From: Ilumatobacter sp.
Lineage (GTDB): Bacteria > Actinomycetota > Acidimicrobiia > Acidimicrobiales > Ilumatobacteraceae
Length of the DNA stretch: 48,042 bases
Direction: 5' to 3'
NCBI RefSeq assembly: GCF_030065885.1
Contig: NZ_JASJCS010000032.1
Coordinates: forward strand, 1-48,042
The first letter of the stretch is position 1; each line of letters begins with the position of its first letter. The translations under genes were made by a program, and so were the position numbers. The notes under the pieces are model-generated. The model did not search any database, was not told the origin of the DNA, and saw only the letters and a list, made by a program, of their open reading frames with translations. Below are positions 1 to 8,555 of the stretch, piece by piece.

Positions 1-9
1 GTGGTTGGC

Positions 10-1404
10 GTCTCGTGAGGTGGTGGAAGTAGTGGAGGTGGTCCACCGGTGAGGTGGGCCATCGCGTGACCCTTGGTGAGAACGACCAAGAACTCACTGA
101 GGAAGAGGACACGCGATGACCCAACACGATGATGCCCGCCTTGACGCGCTGCTGGCGCAACTCGGCGACGGTGACACCAAGGATCTGTTCCGGCTGCTAC
201 TCGAGCGCGGGATGCAAGAACTGATCGACGCCGAGCTCACCGCCACGATCGGCGCCGAACTCCACGAACGCACCGACACCCGCACGAACCAGCGCAATGG
301 TGGCCGATCGCGCACCCTGTCGACGCCGGCGGGTGACATCGAGCTGCGGATCCCGAAGCTGCGGGTCGGCTCGTTCTTCCCGTCTCTGCTCGAGCCGCGT
401 CGGCGAGTGGATCAGGCGTTGTGGGCAGTGATCATGACCGCGTACATCACCGGCACTTCGACGAGGAAGGTCGATGATCTGGTGCGGGCGTTGGGATGCG
501 AGTCGGGGGTGTCGAAGTCGACCGTCAGCCGGATCTGCAAGGGCATCGACGACGAGGTCGCCGTGTTCCGCACCCGGCCACTCGGCCACATGGCGATGCC
601 CTACGTGTACCTCGACGCCACCTACGTCAAAGCTCGCAACAACCATCGCATCGTCTCCCGAGCGGTCGTGGTCGCCACCGCCGTCACCAGTGATGGGAAC
701 CGTGAAGTGCTCGGCGTCGACGTCGGCGACTCCGAAGACGAAGTGTTCTGGACGGCCTTCCTGCGCAGTCTGCGAGCGCGCGGCCTCGACGGTGTTCGCC
801 TCGTGATCTCCGACGCTCACTCAGGCTTGAAAGCGTCAATCGCCCGTGTGTTCACCGGCGCCACCTGGCAGCGCTGCAAGGTACACCTCGCCCGCAACCT
901 GTTGGCCACGGTCAACCACGCCCACAAAGACATGGTCGCCGCGACGGTGCGCACGATCCATGCTCAACCCGACGCCGACGCGACCAGAGCCCAGCTGCAC
1001 ACCGTGGTCGCCATGCTCGAAGACCGGTTCCCGGCCGCCGCTGAGATCCTCGCCGGCGCCGAAGGCGACGTCACCGCCTACGCCGCGTTCCCACGAGCGC
1101 ACTGGCGCAAGATCTCGAGCACGAACCCACTGGAGCGCATCAACAAGGAACTGAAGCGTCGCTCGAACGTCGTGGGGATCTTCCCCGACGACGCCTCGGT
1201 GATCCGTCTCGTCGGTGCCGTCCTGCTCGAACAACACGACGAATGGGCCGTCGCCGAACGCCGCTACCTCAGCGAAGAATCCATGGCCCGCATCGACCAA
1301 CACCTCCAGGAGGCAACCACCACCGAACAACCCGAACTCCCGGCCGCCTAACATCGGCCAACGAAGCCAAGGGTCAACGACCTACTTCCACCACACCACG
1401 GGAC
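10..1404 (+). mobile_element. IS256-family insertion sequence, complete
   Basis: Imperfect terminal inverted repeats bound the element: left end 10-32 (gtctcgtgaggtggtg...) and the reverse complement of 1382-1404, matching at about 20 of 23 positions. A second, perfect inner inverted pair tgacccttgg lies at 67-76 and 1367-1376. The only gene inside is an intact transposase. IS256 elements usually make 8-9 bp target duplications; bases 1-9 and those after 1404 do not match, so the copy has probably undergone later rearrangement or its flanks have diverged. Confidence 0.9.
116..1351 (+). CDS. IS256-family (mutator-type) DDE transposase
   Basis: A 411-residue transposase, the normal full length for IS256. 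The catalytic acidic residues are visible as D167 (in YLDATY), D233 (in ISDAHSG) and E340 (in NPLERINKE). The family signature WQRCKVH is at 251-257, just after the second D. The start is preceded by an aagagga ribosome-binding site. The frame is intact from end to end, so the enzyme may be active. It lies between the terminal repeats with no accessory gene and sits just inside the right border of a probable integrated element. Confidence 0.95.
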   Translation: MTQHDDARLDALLAQLGDGDTKDLFRLLLERGMQELIDAELTATIGAELHERTDTRTNQRNGGRSRTLSTPAGDIELRIPKLRVGSFFPSLLEPRRRVDQALWAVIMTAYITGTSTRKVDDLVRALGCESGVSKSTVSRICKGIDDEVAVFRTRPLGHMAMPYVYLDATYVKARNNHRIVSRAVVVATAVTSDGNREVLGVDVGDSEDEVFWTAFLRSLRARGLDGVRLVISDAHSGLKASIARVFTGATWQRCKVHLARNLLATVNHAHKDMVAATVRTIHAQPDADATRAQLHTVVAMLEDRFPAAAEILAGAEGDVTAYAAFPRAHWRKISSTNPLERINKELKRRSNVVGIFPDDASVIRLVGAVLLEQHDEWAVAERRYLSEESMARIDQHLQEATTTEQPELPAA

Positions 1405-1572
1405 ACGGCCGCGGCGTGGGAGTGCCGTGGTCCGTACAACACGTGTACAACGCAACGCAGACCGACTTGCGCCGACGAGTGCAGACGAACCCGCGGTTGT
1501 CGTGAGCCTGGAGGCTGGCTGAGCAGGACCGATGCCACCGAGCGCCGACGTGGGCAGACAGCAGACTCGTTT

Positions 1573-1617
1573 CTCATAACCCGAAGGTCGCAGGTTCAAA
1601 TCCTGCCCCCGCCACCA
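1573..1617 (+). other. Displaced 3' half of a tRNA(CAT) gene, a probable integration attachment site
   Basis: The sequence reads as a tRNA from the anticodon loop to the end: loop ctCATaa 1573-1579, 3' anticodon strand cccga 1580-1584, variable loop aggtc, T arm gcagg-ttcaaat-cctgc 1590-1606, 3' acceptor strand ccccgcc 1607-1613, discriminator A and an encoded CCA 1615-1617. The 5' half is absent: 1568-1572 (cgttt) cannot pair with cccga and no ggcgggg acceptor strand occurs upstream. Homology that starts at the anticodon loop is typical of tyrosine-recombinase attB sites. The anticodon fits elongator Met or Ile(CAT). The native terminator follows, so this is the displaced host 3' end and the inserted DNA lies to the left. 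Confidence 0.85.
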
Positions 1618-1633
1618 ACTGAAAGACCAGGTC

Positions 1634-1667
1634 AGAGGCCCTTTCCGAGAGATCGGACGGGGCCTCT
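1634..1667 (+). terminator. Rho-independent terminator behind the tRNA fragment
   Basis: An agaggccc / gggcctct stem (1634-1641 with 1660-1667) encloses an inner ccga/tcgg pair and is followed by ttt and a ttctgtt run. It sits 16 nt after the tRNA CCA and is most likely the original terminator of the tRNA gene. Confidence 0.8.
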
Positions 1668-1807
1668 TTCTGTTGGACCGCGAACACCGCGCGAACAAGC
1701 GAGAGCACGATTTCGCCGGCCAGGACACCCGAGGGGGCGTGTCTGCGTCATCAGGGAAGCCCACACCCTGGGACTTCGCGAATCGACCGTCGTCGCGTGA
1801 GGCCATG

Positions 1808-1918
1808 GCGGGCTGACCTTCGGGTCGACAAACCGCAGCCGGCGGGTGCGCAAAGCGTTGACCAGGGGTGCGTGATCGCGCCCGCCACGTCGGCGACTGC
1901 AGCGGGCTGACCTTCGGG
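1808..1918. repeat. Pair of 17-bp direct repeats
   Basis: The word gcgggctgaccttcggg occurs exactly at 1808-1824 and again at 1902-1918, 94 bp apart. The function is unknown; the repeats lie between the tRNA terminator and the end of the ABC transporter gene. Confidence 0.6.
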
Positions 1919-1941
1919 CGGGGGACCCGACGCTGTCTCGG

Positions 1942-3627
1942 TCAGGCTGCGCAGCCGTCCGTCGACTCGTCGAAACCGAAGAGCGCGGCGGTTCGTGTGC
2001 CGGGACGGAGGAGGTCGCAGCTGGGTCCGTGTTCGATGAGTTGTCCGTTGTCGACGTGCCAGATGAGGTCGGCGGCGGCGGCTCGTTCGGCTCGGTGGGT
2101 GACGATGATGCACGAGCCGTGATGAGCCTCGATGACGCGGTCGACGACGGAGGCGCTGGTGGCGTCGAGGTTGGCGTCGGCTTCGTCGAGGAGCAGGAGC
2201 CGTGGCCGGCCGAGAATGGCTCGGGCGAGCATCAGTCGCTGGCGCTGCCCGGACGAGAGGTTGCTGCCGCTCTCGCTGATGCGGTGGTCGACTCCGGCGG
2301 GGAGTGCTGCGATGAGTGGTCGCAGGTCGCACAGGTCGATGACGTGGTCGATCTCGGTGTCGGAGGCGTCGCGTCGGCGGTAGGTGAGGTTGCGTCGGAG
2401 CGACCCTCGCATGAGCGGGAGGTCGGGTGCGCTGATGCCGACGGCGGTGTGGGCGTCGCTGAAGGTCACGTGGGCGAGGTCGACTCCGTCGAGTTCGATC
2501 GAGCCGCCGTCGACGTCGACGAGCCGGGCGATCGCGGCGAGCAGCGTCGTCTTGCCGGCGCCGTTGGGGCCGACGAGCGCGACGGTCTGTCCTGCGTGGA
2601 GGGTGGCGCTGACGTCGGCGACAGGTCCGATCGACACGTTTCGCAGTGCGAGTTCGCCGGGTCCGTCGGGGAGAGGTCGGGGGTCTGTCGGTGGGGTGAG
2701 CATGGTGGGGCGGTCGACGAAGCGCCCGATGGCGTCGACGGCGACGTTGCGGTGTTGGCGGTACTCCTGCACTCGGGCGAGTCCTCGCAGCTGCGGGACG
2801 AGCAGCCCGACGACGGTCATCGCGGCGGCGACTTGCGGTCCGCCGAGACCGGTGGCCAGAGCGACGACGAGCAGGCTGGCGGTGGCTGCCGATGTCGTGG
2901 CTTCGGCGATCGCCTGGAGGCGGCCGAGACGTTTGGCCCGGTCGATCATCGCGTTGCGGAGCCGTTCGGAGCCTCGTCGGATACGGCGACGCTCTCGGTC
3001 GACGGCGTTGTTGGCGTGGATGGCGCCGACGGCATTGATCGCCTCGGTGACGCGTCCGGCGAGGCGTGCCCGACGTCGTCGCGCCTCGTGGCTCGCTCGA
3101 CGCAGCGCCGGGCCCTGTGCGATCGCGCCGACCCCGCCGAGAACGCAGGCGGCACCGACCGCGACGGAGAGCCGCCGGTCGATCAACGCAAGCGCGGCGA
3201 GGGTGCCCGTGATCATGGTTCCGGCGACGGCGAGGCGTGCCAGGCCGAGGCTGACCCAGTTGCGGATCGCGGTGAGATCACCGACGAAGCGCAGTGCTGT
3301 CGCCCCGGTGCTTCTCAGGTGGAGGGACCGCGGCGACATCGCGGTCAGCCGGTCGACGAGGTGCATTCGCAGGTCGTGGCAGTAGCTCTGGCCGAGTCGT
3401 TCGGCGTCGATACGTTCGCGTCCTCTGAGCGCTGCGGCGATCGTCGCAACACCGAGCAGTGAGGCGGCGACCTGCGCAACGCTTCCAATGGTCTGGGGTT
3501 GACCGAGCTGCGAAAACGCGGACTCGACCACGACCGCGGCGGCGATCGCGGCGGCCGCCTGGCCGATCCCGTTGGCAACGAGGATGGCGAGGAGGCCGAC
3601 TCGGTGTGCCGTCGAAACGCGGATCAC
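1942..3627 (-). CDS. ABC exporter half-transporter (fused membrane and ATPase domains)
   Basis: A 561-residue fused exporter: an N-terminal membrane domain of about 310 residues with several hydrophobic helices, then an ATPase domain. Walker A GPNGAGKTT is near residue 352, signature LSSGQRQ near 456, Walker B LLLLDEAD near 475 and the H-loop THR near 507, all intact. The start is chosen as the GTG that overlaps the stop of the upstream gene in a GTGA, which implies translational coupling; upstream in-frame starts would run far into that gene. The substrate is unknown. It should homodimerise in the cytoplasmic membrane. The tight pairing with the P-loop protein suggests the two serve one pathway. 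Confidence 0.88.
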   Translation of the reverse strand: MIRVSTAHRVGLLAILVANGIGQAAAAIAAAVVVESAFSQLGQPQTIGSVAQVAASLLGVATIAAALRGRERIDAERLGQSYCHDLRMHLVDRLTAMSPRSLHLRSTGATALRFVGDLTAIRNWVSLGLARLAVAGTMITGTLAALALIDRRLSVAVGAACVLGGVGAIAQGPALRRASHEARRRRARLAGRVTEAINAVGAIHANNAVDRERRRIRRGSERLRNAMIDRAKRLGRLQAIAEATTSAATASLLVVALATGLGGPQVAAAMTVVGLLVPQLRGLARVQEYRQHRNVAVDAIGRFVDRPTMLTPPTDPRPLPDGPGELALRNVSIGPVADVSATLHAGQTVALVGPNGAGKTTLLAAIARLVDVDGGSIELDGVDLAHVTFSDAHTAVGISAPDLPLMRGSLRRNLTYRRRDASDTEIDHVIDLCDLRPLIAALPAGVDHRISESGSNLSSGQRQRLMLARAILGRPRLLLLDEADANLDATSASVVDRVIEAHHGSCIIVTHRAERAAAADLIWHVDNGQLIEHGPSCDLLRPGTRTAALFGFDESTDGCAA

Positions 3628-4742
3628 GACGCCAACTTGGCCGGCGACACGCTGACGTTCTCGAGTTTGGTCGCTGCCGGGACGGCCCGGAGCCGATGGG
3701 CCCACGCTGCCCGGTCGAGGAGTGTGTGGTCGGCTGCCCAGAGTTCGGGCAGCGTGAGCACCGGCACATCGACGCATGACTGTGTTTCGCGAACGGCGAG
3801 GGGCGATGCGGTGAGCAGGCCGGAGACGGCGAGCACGTCGTGGCCGAGAGAGCGGAGGAGGCCGACGCCGTTCTGTGCGCCTGCGGCGTCACCGGCGGCG
3901 AAGACGATGCCGTCACAGCGCGCTCGGAGTTCGTCGCTGGCGAGGAGGGCGGCGGTCTCGGAGAGGAACAGTCCGTCGGCGATCTCGATGACAGCGACGT
4001 CGACGCCAGCATCGGCGAGGTGGTGGTGGAGCGACACGAAGGAGTCGACGATGCGTTCGTGTCCCATCATGAACGTGGATGGCATACCGACCGCGGTGAA
4101 GTCGACGACGGGTCGCGCCCCGGCGTCGGCCATCAACCACAGGTCGTTGCCGGCGCCGGTCCCGGTGACCTTCGCCGCTCCGACTGACAACCCGGTCGTG
4201 ACGAGCCCCTTGACGATGCCGGCAGCGGTCGTGGTCTTGCCGGAGTCCATCGATGTGCCCGCGATCACGATCGTGAACGGCCGGGCGGCGGCGTCGCCGC
4301 ACGTGTTCGGCGTCGGCACGGTGCGGTGATCGGCGATGTTGATGCGTCGTCCGTCGTGATCGGTGGCGAAGCCGAGCACGTCGATCGCGGTCGGCTCATC
4401 TTTGGAAGCGTGTCGGCTGAGCGCAGTGGCTGCGACGCCGCCCGCAGCGACGAGATCGCAGCGGCCCAGCGTGGTGGGGACGACTGCTTCGTACTGCGCA
4501 GGCGCGTACCGGTTGGCGTAGCAGACGACGATCTCGTCGCCGGGGAACAACGTCGCCCTGCGGCTGTCGGTGCATTCGAGACGTTGGTGTTGGCCGATCT
4601 CCACCACCCGGGCGATCACGACATCGCCGGCTCGAGGTGACCCCTCGGTCGTCATGCCGGCGACGAGGCCCGGGCGAAGGTGGCGGGTGGTGTAGGCGAA
4701 CTTGAGCTGCGAGATCCTGGCCGGATCGAACACGATGGACAT
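3624..4742 (-). CDS. P-loop NTPase-like protein (DUF1611/BioD-like), unknown function
   Basis: 372 residues from the chosen ATG at 4742, which has a ggag 10-13 nt upstream; an ATG 28 codons further out is possible. Residues 1-140 form a beta-rich domain that I do not recognise. Residues 158-372 are a P-loop domain with Walker A GTSMDSGKT at 162-170 followed by AAKVTGTG, resembling the BioD/DUF1611-C dethiobiotin-synthetase-like fold. The stop overlaps the GTG start of the ABC exporter. Its promoter region is shared with the divergent two-component operon. Assignment to DUF1611 is by motif only; the N-terminal part does not look like the usual DUF1611 Rossmann domain. Confidence 0.7.
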   Translation of the reverse strand: MSIVFDPARISQLKFAYTTRHLRPGLVAGMTTEGSPRAGDVVIARVVEIGQHQRLECTDSRRATLFPGDEIVVCYANRYAPAQYEAVVPTTLGRCDLVAAGGVAATALSRHASKDEPTAIDVLGFATDHDGRRINIADHRTVPTPNTCGDAAARPFTIVIAGTSMDSGKTTTAAGIVKGLVTTGLSVGAAKVTGTGAGNDLWLMADAGARPVVDFTAVGMPSTFMMGHERIVDSFVSLHHHLADAGVDVAVIEIADGLFLSETAALLASDELRARCDGIVFAAGDAAGAQNGVGLLRSLGHDVLAVSGLLTASPLAVRETQSCVDVPVLTLPELWAADHTLLDRAAWAHRLRAVPAATKLENVSVSPAKLAS

Positions 4743-4929
4743 GGGAGGACTCCGTTCTTGACGGATGGTGGTTGGTGGAACGGACGCCAGAGTGCGGTCC
4801 GGCGATGAACCCGCGGTGAAGGTCACGTGAGGGAGCGTTCATCTCGAGACCGGCGGCGCGGGCGGAAGCCCGGCTGACCCACCGACACTCGACAGTGGAG
4901 TCGCCGTCCGTGGTCGGGCAGATGAAAGA

Positions 4930-4953
4930 TTCCTCATCTCTGCTTCATCCTCA
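4930..4953 (+). promoter_or_regulatory. Candidate response-regulator operator in a divergent promoter region
   Basis: The 307-bp gap 4743-5049 separates the P-loop/ABC operon from the two-component operon and contains no gene. Within it TTCCTCATC (4930-4938) and TTCATCCTCA (4944-4953) form a tandem pair of related words spaced about one and a half turns apart, the style of half-sites bound by OmpR-family regulators. No clear -35/-10 pair was identified. This is inference from repeat structure and position. Confidence 0.4.
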
Positions 4954-5049
4954 CTGCGTCGTGGCAGGTCATGCTGGCCGAGTGACGACCTGCGATGGTG
5001 TCGACCGGCGGCCCCGAGACCGTTGGATGGCTCCGGAGAGCGCCCTGCG

Positions 5050-5496
5050 ATGAGTACGGCCGGGCGAGTCGCGCTCGGGCTGCTCATCGCGGGCTCAGCG
5101 TTCGCGATTGGTTGGCTTGCAGCGTCGCTCGGCAGTGATGCGCCGCTGGAACCCATCCCGGCGATCCAACTCGATCCGCAACCACCGACACCGACCCCGA
5201 CCTCGAGTTCTGCGACGACGACGACCGTCGTCGAGCCCGGCGCTTCGGTCGTGCCGCCGCCGATCATCGGCCCGACACCTCCGACCCCAGCAACGACCCT
5301 GCCCCCGCCGAATCAACCTGCCGAGACCACGCCACCGATCTCGACCGCGCCGCCGCCACCACCGACGACGCCGCCAGCAACGACCCCGCCCCCGCCCCCG
5401 CCACCGTCAGCGCCGCCCTCGGACGACGACGGCGACGACGGGGACGACGGGGACGACGACGATCATGATGGGGACGACGGAGGCGACGATGACTGA
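5050..5496 (+). CDS. Membrane-anchored Pro/Thr-rich protein with Asp-rich C-terminus
   Basis: 148 residues from the ATG at 5050, which has ggagag upstream. Three parts are visible: a hydrophobic anchor or signal (about residues 5-27), a long low-complexity Pro/Thr/Ser linker (about 45-120), and a C-terminal tail of about 25 residues made almost only of Asp and Gly with one His. The tail could bind divalent cations outside the membrane, but there is no EF-hand pattern. The last 8 nt overlap the histidine kinase start, so the two are co-translated. The role is unknown; position suggests an accessory or target of the sensor. The reading frame is supported by the SD and overlap rather than by homology. 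Confidence 0.65.
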   Translation: MSTAGRVALGLLIAGSAFAIGWLAASLGSDAPLEPIPAIQLDPQPPTPTPTSSSATTTTVVEPGASVVPPPIIGPTPPTPATTLPPPNQPAETTPPISTAPPPPPTTPPATTPPPPPPPSAPPSDDDGDDGDDGDDDDHDGDDGGDDD

Positions 5497-6916
5497 CCGG
5501 CGCCGTCGGAGTGTCGGGTTCCGGGGACGCGTTCTCGGTGTCGTCGCCGTCCTGCTTGTCGGAGGGACCAGCCTCGCCGTGGTACTGCAGCGCGCCATCC
5601 TCCTGGGCGAACTGGCGAACGAGGTCGAGAAATCGCTGGAACAGGAACGCCAGGAGATCATCCGACTCGCCGACGGTCGCAACCCGCTGACCGGTGATCC
5701 GTTCGGCTCCGACGTCGCTGCGATCTTCGACACGTTCCTCAGTCGCAACGTCCCCGGCGAGGGTGAGGTGTACATCACCCTCGTCGACGGCGAGCCGTAT
5801 CGCACCACGATCGCGCCGGAGGGCGTCCGTCTCGATCAGGACGTCGCGTTGGTCGAACAGTGGGCTGCGCTGACCGAGGGTGAGCGGGGCGCGCTCGACA
5901 CCGACGCCGGCCCGGTCCGCTACCTCGCCGTGCCCCTCGCCGCCAACGGGTCGACCGCCGGGGTATTCGTCGTAGCCAACTTCGAGCGACAAGAACGCGA
6001 GGAGGTCGAGAACTTCATCCGCACCGAGGCAATCGTGAGCGGGCTGGTCATGCTGATCGCACTGTCGACGGCGTGGCTGCTCGCAGGACGCCTGCTGCGA
6101 CCGGTACGTGAGGTGACCGACACCGCGCAGGCGATCACCGAGACCGACCTGTCGCGCCGCATCCCGGTCGAGTCGAACGACGAGATCGGCCGGCTCGCTG
6201 CGACGTTCAACGACATGCTCGATCGGCTCGACACGGCGTTCGCCACGCAACGTCGCTTCGTCGACGATGCGGGCCATGAACTGCGCACCCCCATCACCGT
6301 GGTCCGCGGTCACCTGGAGCTGCTCGGCGACGATCCCGCCGATCGAGCCGAGACCGTTGCGATCGTCACCGACGAACTCGACCGGATGGCGCGCATCGTC
6401 AACGACCTGCTCCTGCTGGCGAAAGCCGAGCAGCCGGACTTCATCACTCCCGAGCCGACCGAGTTGAGCGAACTCACCGCTGAACTCGTGATGAAGGCGC
6501 GAACACTCGGGGACCGGCGCTGGCGGCTCGCGGCCGGCGACGGCATCGTGCAGCTCGATCAGCAGCGCATCACCCAGGCTGTCTTGAATCTCATCCGCAA
6601 CGCTGTCGAACACACCTCACCCGGCGACGAGATCTCCGTCGGAAGCTCCAGCGACGACACGACCGTCAGCCTGTGGGTCGCAGACCACGGACCGGGCGTC
6701 CCGCCCGACGACCGGGAGCGGGTCTTCGAGCGCTTCGATCGCGGTGCAGCCGATCCCCGCACCGAAGGTGTCGGGCTCGGGCTGTCGATCGTGCGCGCCG
6801 TTGTCGACGGTCACCACGGCAGCGTCGAGGTCATCGAGACGCCTGGTGGCGGCGCCACGTTCACCATCACCCTGCCCCGATCCGGTCCCGCACGGCGGGG
6901 CTCGGACCACACATGA
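5489..6916 (+). CDS. Two-component sensor histidine kinase (HAMP type)
   Basis: 475 residues. TM1 at about 14-35, an extracytoplasmic sensor region to about 180, TM2 about 183-203, a HAMP linker, then HisKA with the phospho-acceptor H263 in DAGHELRTP. The ATPase domain shows the N box (NLIRNAVEHT), G1 (DHGPGVP), F box (FERF) and G2 (GVGLGLSIV). The ATG lies within the end of the Asp-rich protein gene. The next gene is its OmpR-type partner, so the pair is a standard system. The signal is unknown; the Asp-rich neighbour makes a cation or envelope cue possible, but that is inference. Confidence 0.92.
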   Translation: MTDRRRRSVGFRGRVLGVVAVLLVGGTSLAVVLQRAILLGELANEVEKSLEQERQEIIRLADGRNPLTGDPFGSDVAAIFDTFLSRNVPGEGEVYITLVDGEPYRTTIAPEGVRLDQDVALVEQWAALTEGERGALDTDAGPVRYLAVPLAANGSTAGVFVVANFERQEREEVENFIRTEAIVSGLVMLIALSTAWLLAGRLLRPVREVTDTAQAITETDLSRRIPVESNDEIGRLAATFNDMLDRLDTAFATQRRFVDDAGHELRTPITVVRGHLELLGDDPADRAETVAIVTDELDRMARIVNDLLLLAKAEQPDFITPEPTELSELTAELVMKARTLGDRRWRLAAGDGIVQLDQQRITQAVLNLIRNAVEHTSPGDEISVGSSSDDTTVSLWVADHGPGVPPDDRERVFERFDRGAADPRTEGVGLGLSIVRAVVDGHHGSVEVIETPGGGATFTITLPRSGPARRGSDHT

Positions 6917-6950
6917 GCCAACACGTCAGTACCCCCGAGAGGACCGTGAC

Positions 6951-7613
6951 ATGACCCGCATTCTGGTGGCCGAAGACCAGGCCCGCATCGCCGCGTTCGT
7001 CCGCAAGGGCCTCGAGGCTGCCGGGTTCACGACGATGGTCGTCGACGACGGTACGACCGCTGCCAGTGTCGCCCGCGACGACAACTTCGACCTGATGATC
7101 CTCGACCTCGGACTCCCAGGGCTCGACGGCATCGAGGTGCTCAACCGCATCCGAGCGCGCGGGGAGCGCATGCCGGTGATCGTGCTGACCGCACGAGACT
7201 CGATCCCCGATCGCGTCCGCGGCCTCGAACAGGGCGCCGACGACTACATCACGAAACCGTTCAGCTTCGAAGAACTGCTGGCCCGAGTCCGAGTGCGACT
7301 CCGCGACACCGGCACCGGCGATGTCACCACGCTCAACGCGGCCGGCGTCGTGCTCGACATCCGTACTCGTCGGGCGAGCATCGCAGGCTCGACCGTCGAG
7401 CTCACCGCCCGCGAGTACCAGGTGCTCGAGTTCCTGATGCGTCACGCCGGACAGGTGATCTCTCGCGAGCAACTGCTGAGTCACATCTGGGGCTACGACT
7501 TCGACCCGGGCAGCAACGTCGTCGACGTCTACATCCGAAACCTTCGCAAGAAGCTCGGTGCCGAGCGCATCGAGACCGTCCGCAACATGGGCTACCGATT
7601 CGGCGATCGGTAG
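6951..7613 (+). CDS. OmpR-family response regulator
   Basis: 220 residues. The receiver domain has the acidic pocket E8-D9, phospho-acceptor D52 (LDLGLPG), T80 and K102 (TKPF). A C-terminal winged helix (about 125-220) ends in the typical VRNMGYRFG. The ATG is preceded by gagagga. It begins 34 nt after the kinase stop in the same operon and probably binds the repeats upstream of that operon, possibly also controlling the divergent exporter genes. Confidence 0.93.
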   Translation: MTRILVAEDQARIAAFVRKGLEAAGFTTMVVDDGTTAASVARDDNFDLMILDLGLPGLDGIEVLNRIRARGERMPVIVLTARDSIPDRVRGLEQGADDYITKPFSFEELLARVRVRLRDTGTGDVTTLNAAGVVLDIRTRRASIAGSTVELTAREYQVLEFLMRHAGQVISREQLLSHIWGYDFDPGSNVVDVYIRNLRKKLGAERIETVRNMGYRFGDR

Positions 7614-7645
7614 CGCGCGTCCGGCCGGGAAAGAACTCGAGCGGA

Positions 7646-7677
7646 CGGACCGGGACGTGGCGTATCCGTCCGGTCCG
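7646..7677 (+). terminator. Possible terminator hairpin after the two-component operon
   Basis: A perfect 8-bp stem cggaccgg (7646-7653) / ccggtccg (7670-7677) with a 16-nt loop lies 32 nt past the regulator stop. No T-run follows, so factor-independent termination is uncertain. Confidence 0.35.
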
Positions 7678-7678
7678 A

Positions 7679-8040
7679 TCAGGCTGCGGTCGTGGACATC
7701 GCTTGCCCGACGAGCACGAGGCGTATCACCTGATCGTTCGCGTCCTCGACGTGCTTCGCGCACTCGGCGATCGCGTCACTCAGGGCCATCGGTCGGTGTA
7801 TCGAGCTGATCCATCCGACGATCCCCGTGTTCAGATTCTCCTCGACGCCCGGCCCGATCGCGAACGCCGGGCGCTCGGCCACGCCGGATCGTTTCGCGCC
7901 CGCCGTGACCACGAATGCGCCGACCAGCAGCCACACCGTCGAGCCCGTGAAGGACACCGTCACATCGGCGAGGCTCGACCCGCCGATCGCCACCAACGCA
8001 GCGAGCGTCGCGGTACAGATGGCGACCTCGTTCAGCTTCG
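7679..8040 (-). pseudogene. Remnant resembling an SLC13/DASS anion transporter fragment joined to unknown sequence
   Basis: An open frame reads from about 8040 downward. Its first ~60 residues (AICTATLAALVAIGG ... STVWLLVGAFVVTAG) look like the early membrane segment of a SLC13/DASS-type permease, which is normally over 400 residues. After AERPAFAIG the protein changes to an unrelated soluble-looking tail (GWISSIHRPMALSD...). No full transporter follows on either side. I read this as a decayed, chimeric remnant; the family link is by eye only. Confidence 0.45.
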
Positions 8041-8043
8041 TGA

Positions 8044-8385
8044 CTCGCCGACGGCGACACCGACGCCGCCTGGACCGCAGCGACCGACGCCGACGCCGAC
8101 GCCGAGGCGATCGGCGATCAGCGGTGGGGGCGCCTCGCCGAGGAACGAGAAGCGACCCACCCGGCCGCAGCGCTCAACGTCTACCTCCGCCTCGTCGACT
8201 CGACCTTGCAGCAGGCCGATCGTCGCAACTACCGCACGGCGGCCAAGCAGCTCGAGCGAGCCCAGAATGCGGCAGCAGCCGCCGACCTCTCCGACGAGTT
8301 CGCCGAACATCTCGCCGCGCTGCGCGAACAACACCGCCGCCGTCCGACCCTCATCGGCATCCTCGACAAGGCAGGCCTGCGGTAG
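8044..8385 (+). pseudogene. C-terminal remnant of a SWIM zinc-finger-like protein
   Basis: A 113-codon stretch opens just after a TGA at 8041 and ends at TAG 8383-8385, with no start codon or ribosome-binding site. It reads ...AALNVYLRLVDSTLQQADR...LIGILDKAGLR and resembles the helical C-terminal end of actinobacterial SWIM zinc-finger proteins. The DNA upstream of 8044 has no continuation in any frame, so the gene is truncated at its 5' end. It abuts the transporter remnant on the opposite strand, consistent with a past deletion joining two broken genes. Confidence 0.5.
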
Positions 8386-8555
8386 CGACGGATCACCTGC
8401 TGTCGTCGACCCCGTCGACGTCAGGCTCACCCTGCGAAAGGGGTTCTCGGAGCTCGGCATGCTTGGTCCGAGTGTGTTCGTCGGTCCAGCGGGTGTCGGT
8501 GCGTGTGGGCCGACCATGCAGTCGAGCAGTGGTGAACCGCTGAGGACACAACTGG

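Larger units (their letters stand above)
1405..1941. other. Intergenic junction without protein genes
   Basis: No convincing protein gene is seen here. From left to right it holds unassigned sequence with the small repeat GTACAACacgtGTACAAC near 1434-1451, a 3' tRNA fragment (1573-1617), a rho-independent terminator (1634-1667) and a 17-bp direct repeat near the ABC transporter stop. Open frames in this stretch have no codon bias or recognisable motif. Confidence 0.7.

Noticed and set aside
1..1415. Target-site duplication of the IS256 element
   Set aside because: The 8-9 bases on both sides of the inverted repeats do not match.
1500..1617. A complete tRNA gene
   Set aside because: No 5' acceptor, D arm or 5' anticodon strand can be found; only the 3' half folds.
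2029..3462. Long plus-strand frame opposite the ABC exporter
   Set aside because: Antisense shadow with Gly/Asp/Val-rich low-complexity translation and no motif.
1942..3777. Longer ABC exporter starting at 3777
   Set aside because: It would overlap 150 nt of the P-loop gene; the GTGA start at 3627 is the natural coupled start.
5180..5495. Tandem repeat or CRISPR-like array
   Set aside because: The repetition is codon-level low complexity of the Pro/Thr and Asp/Gly protein segments, with no spacers.
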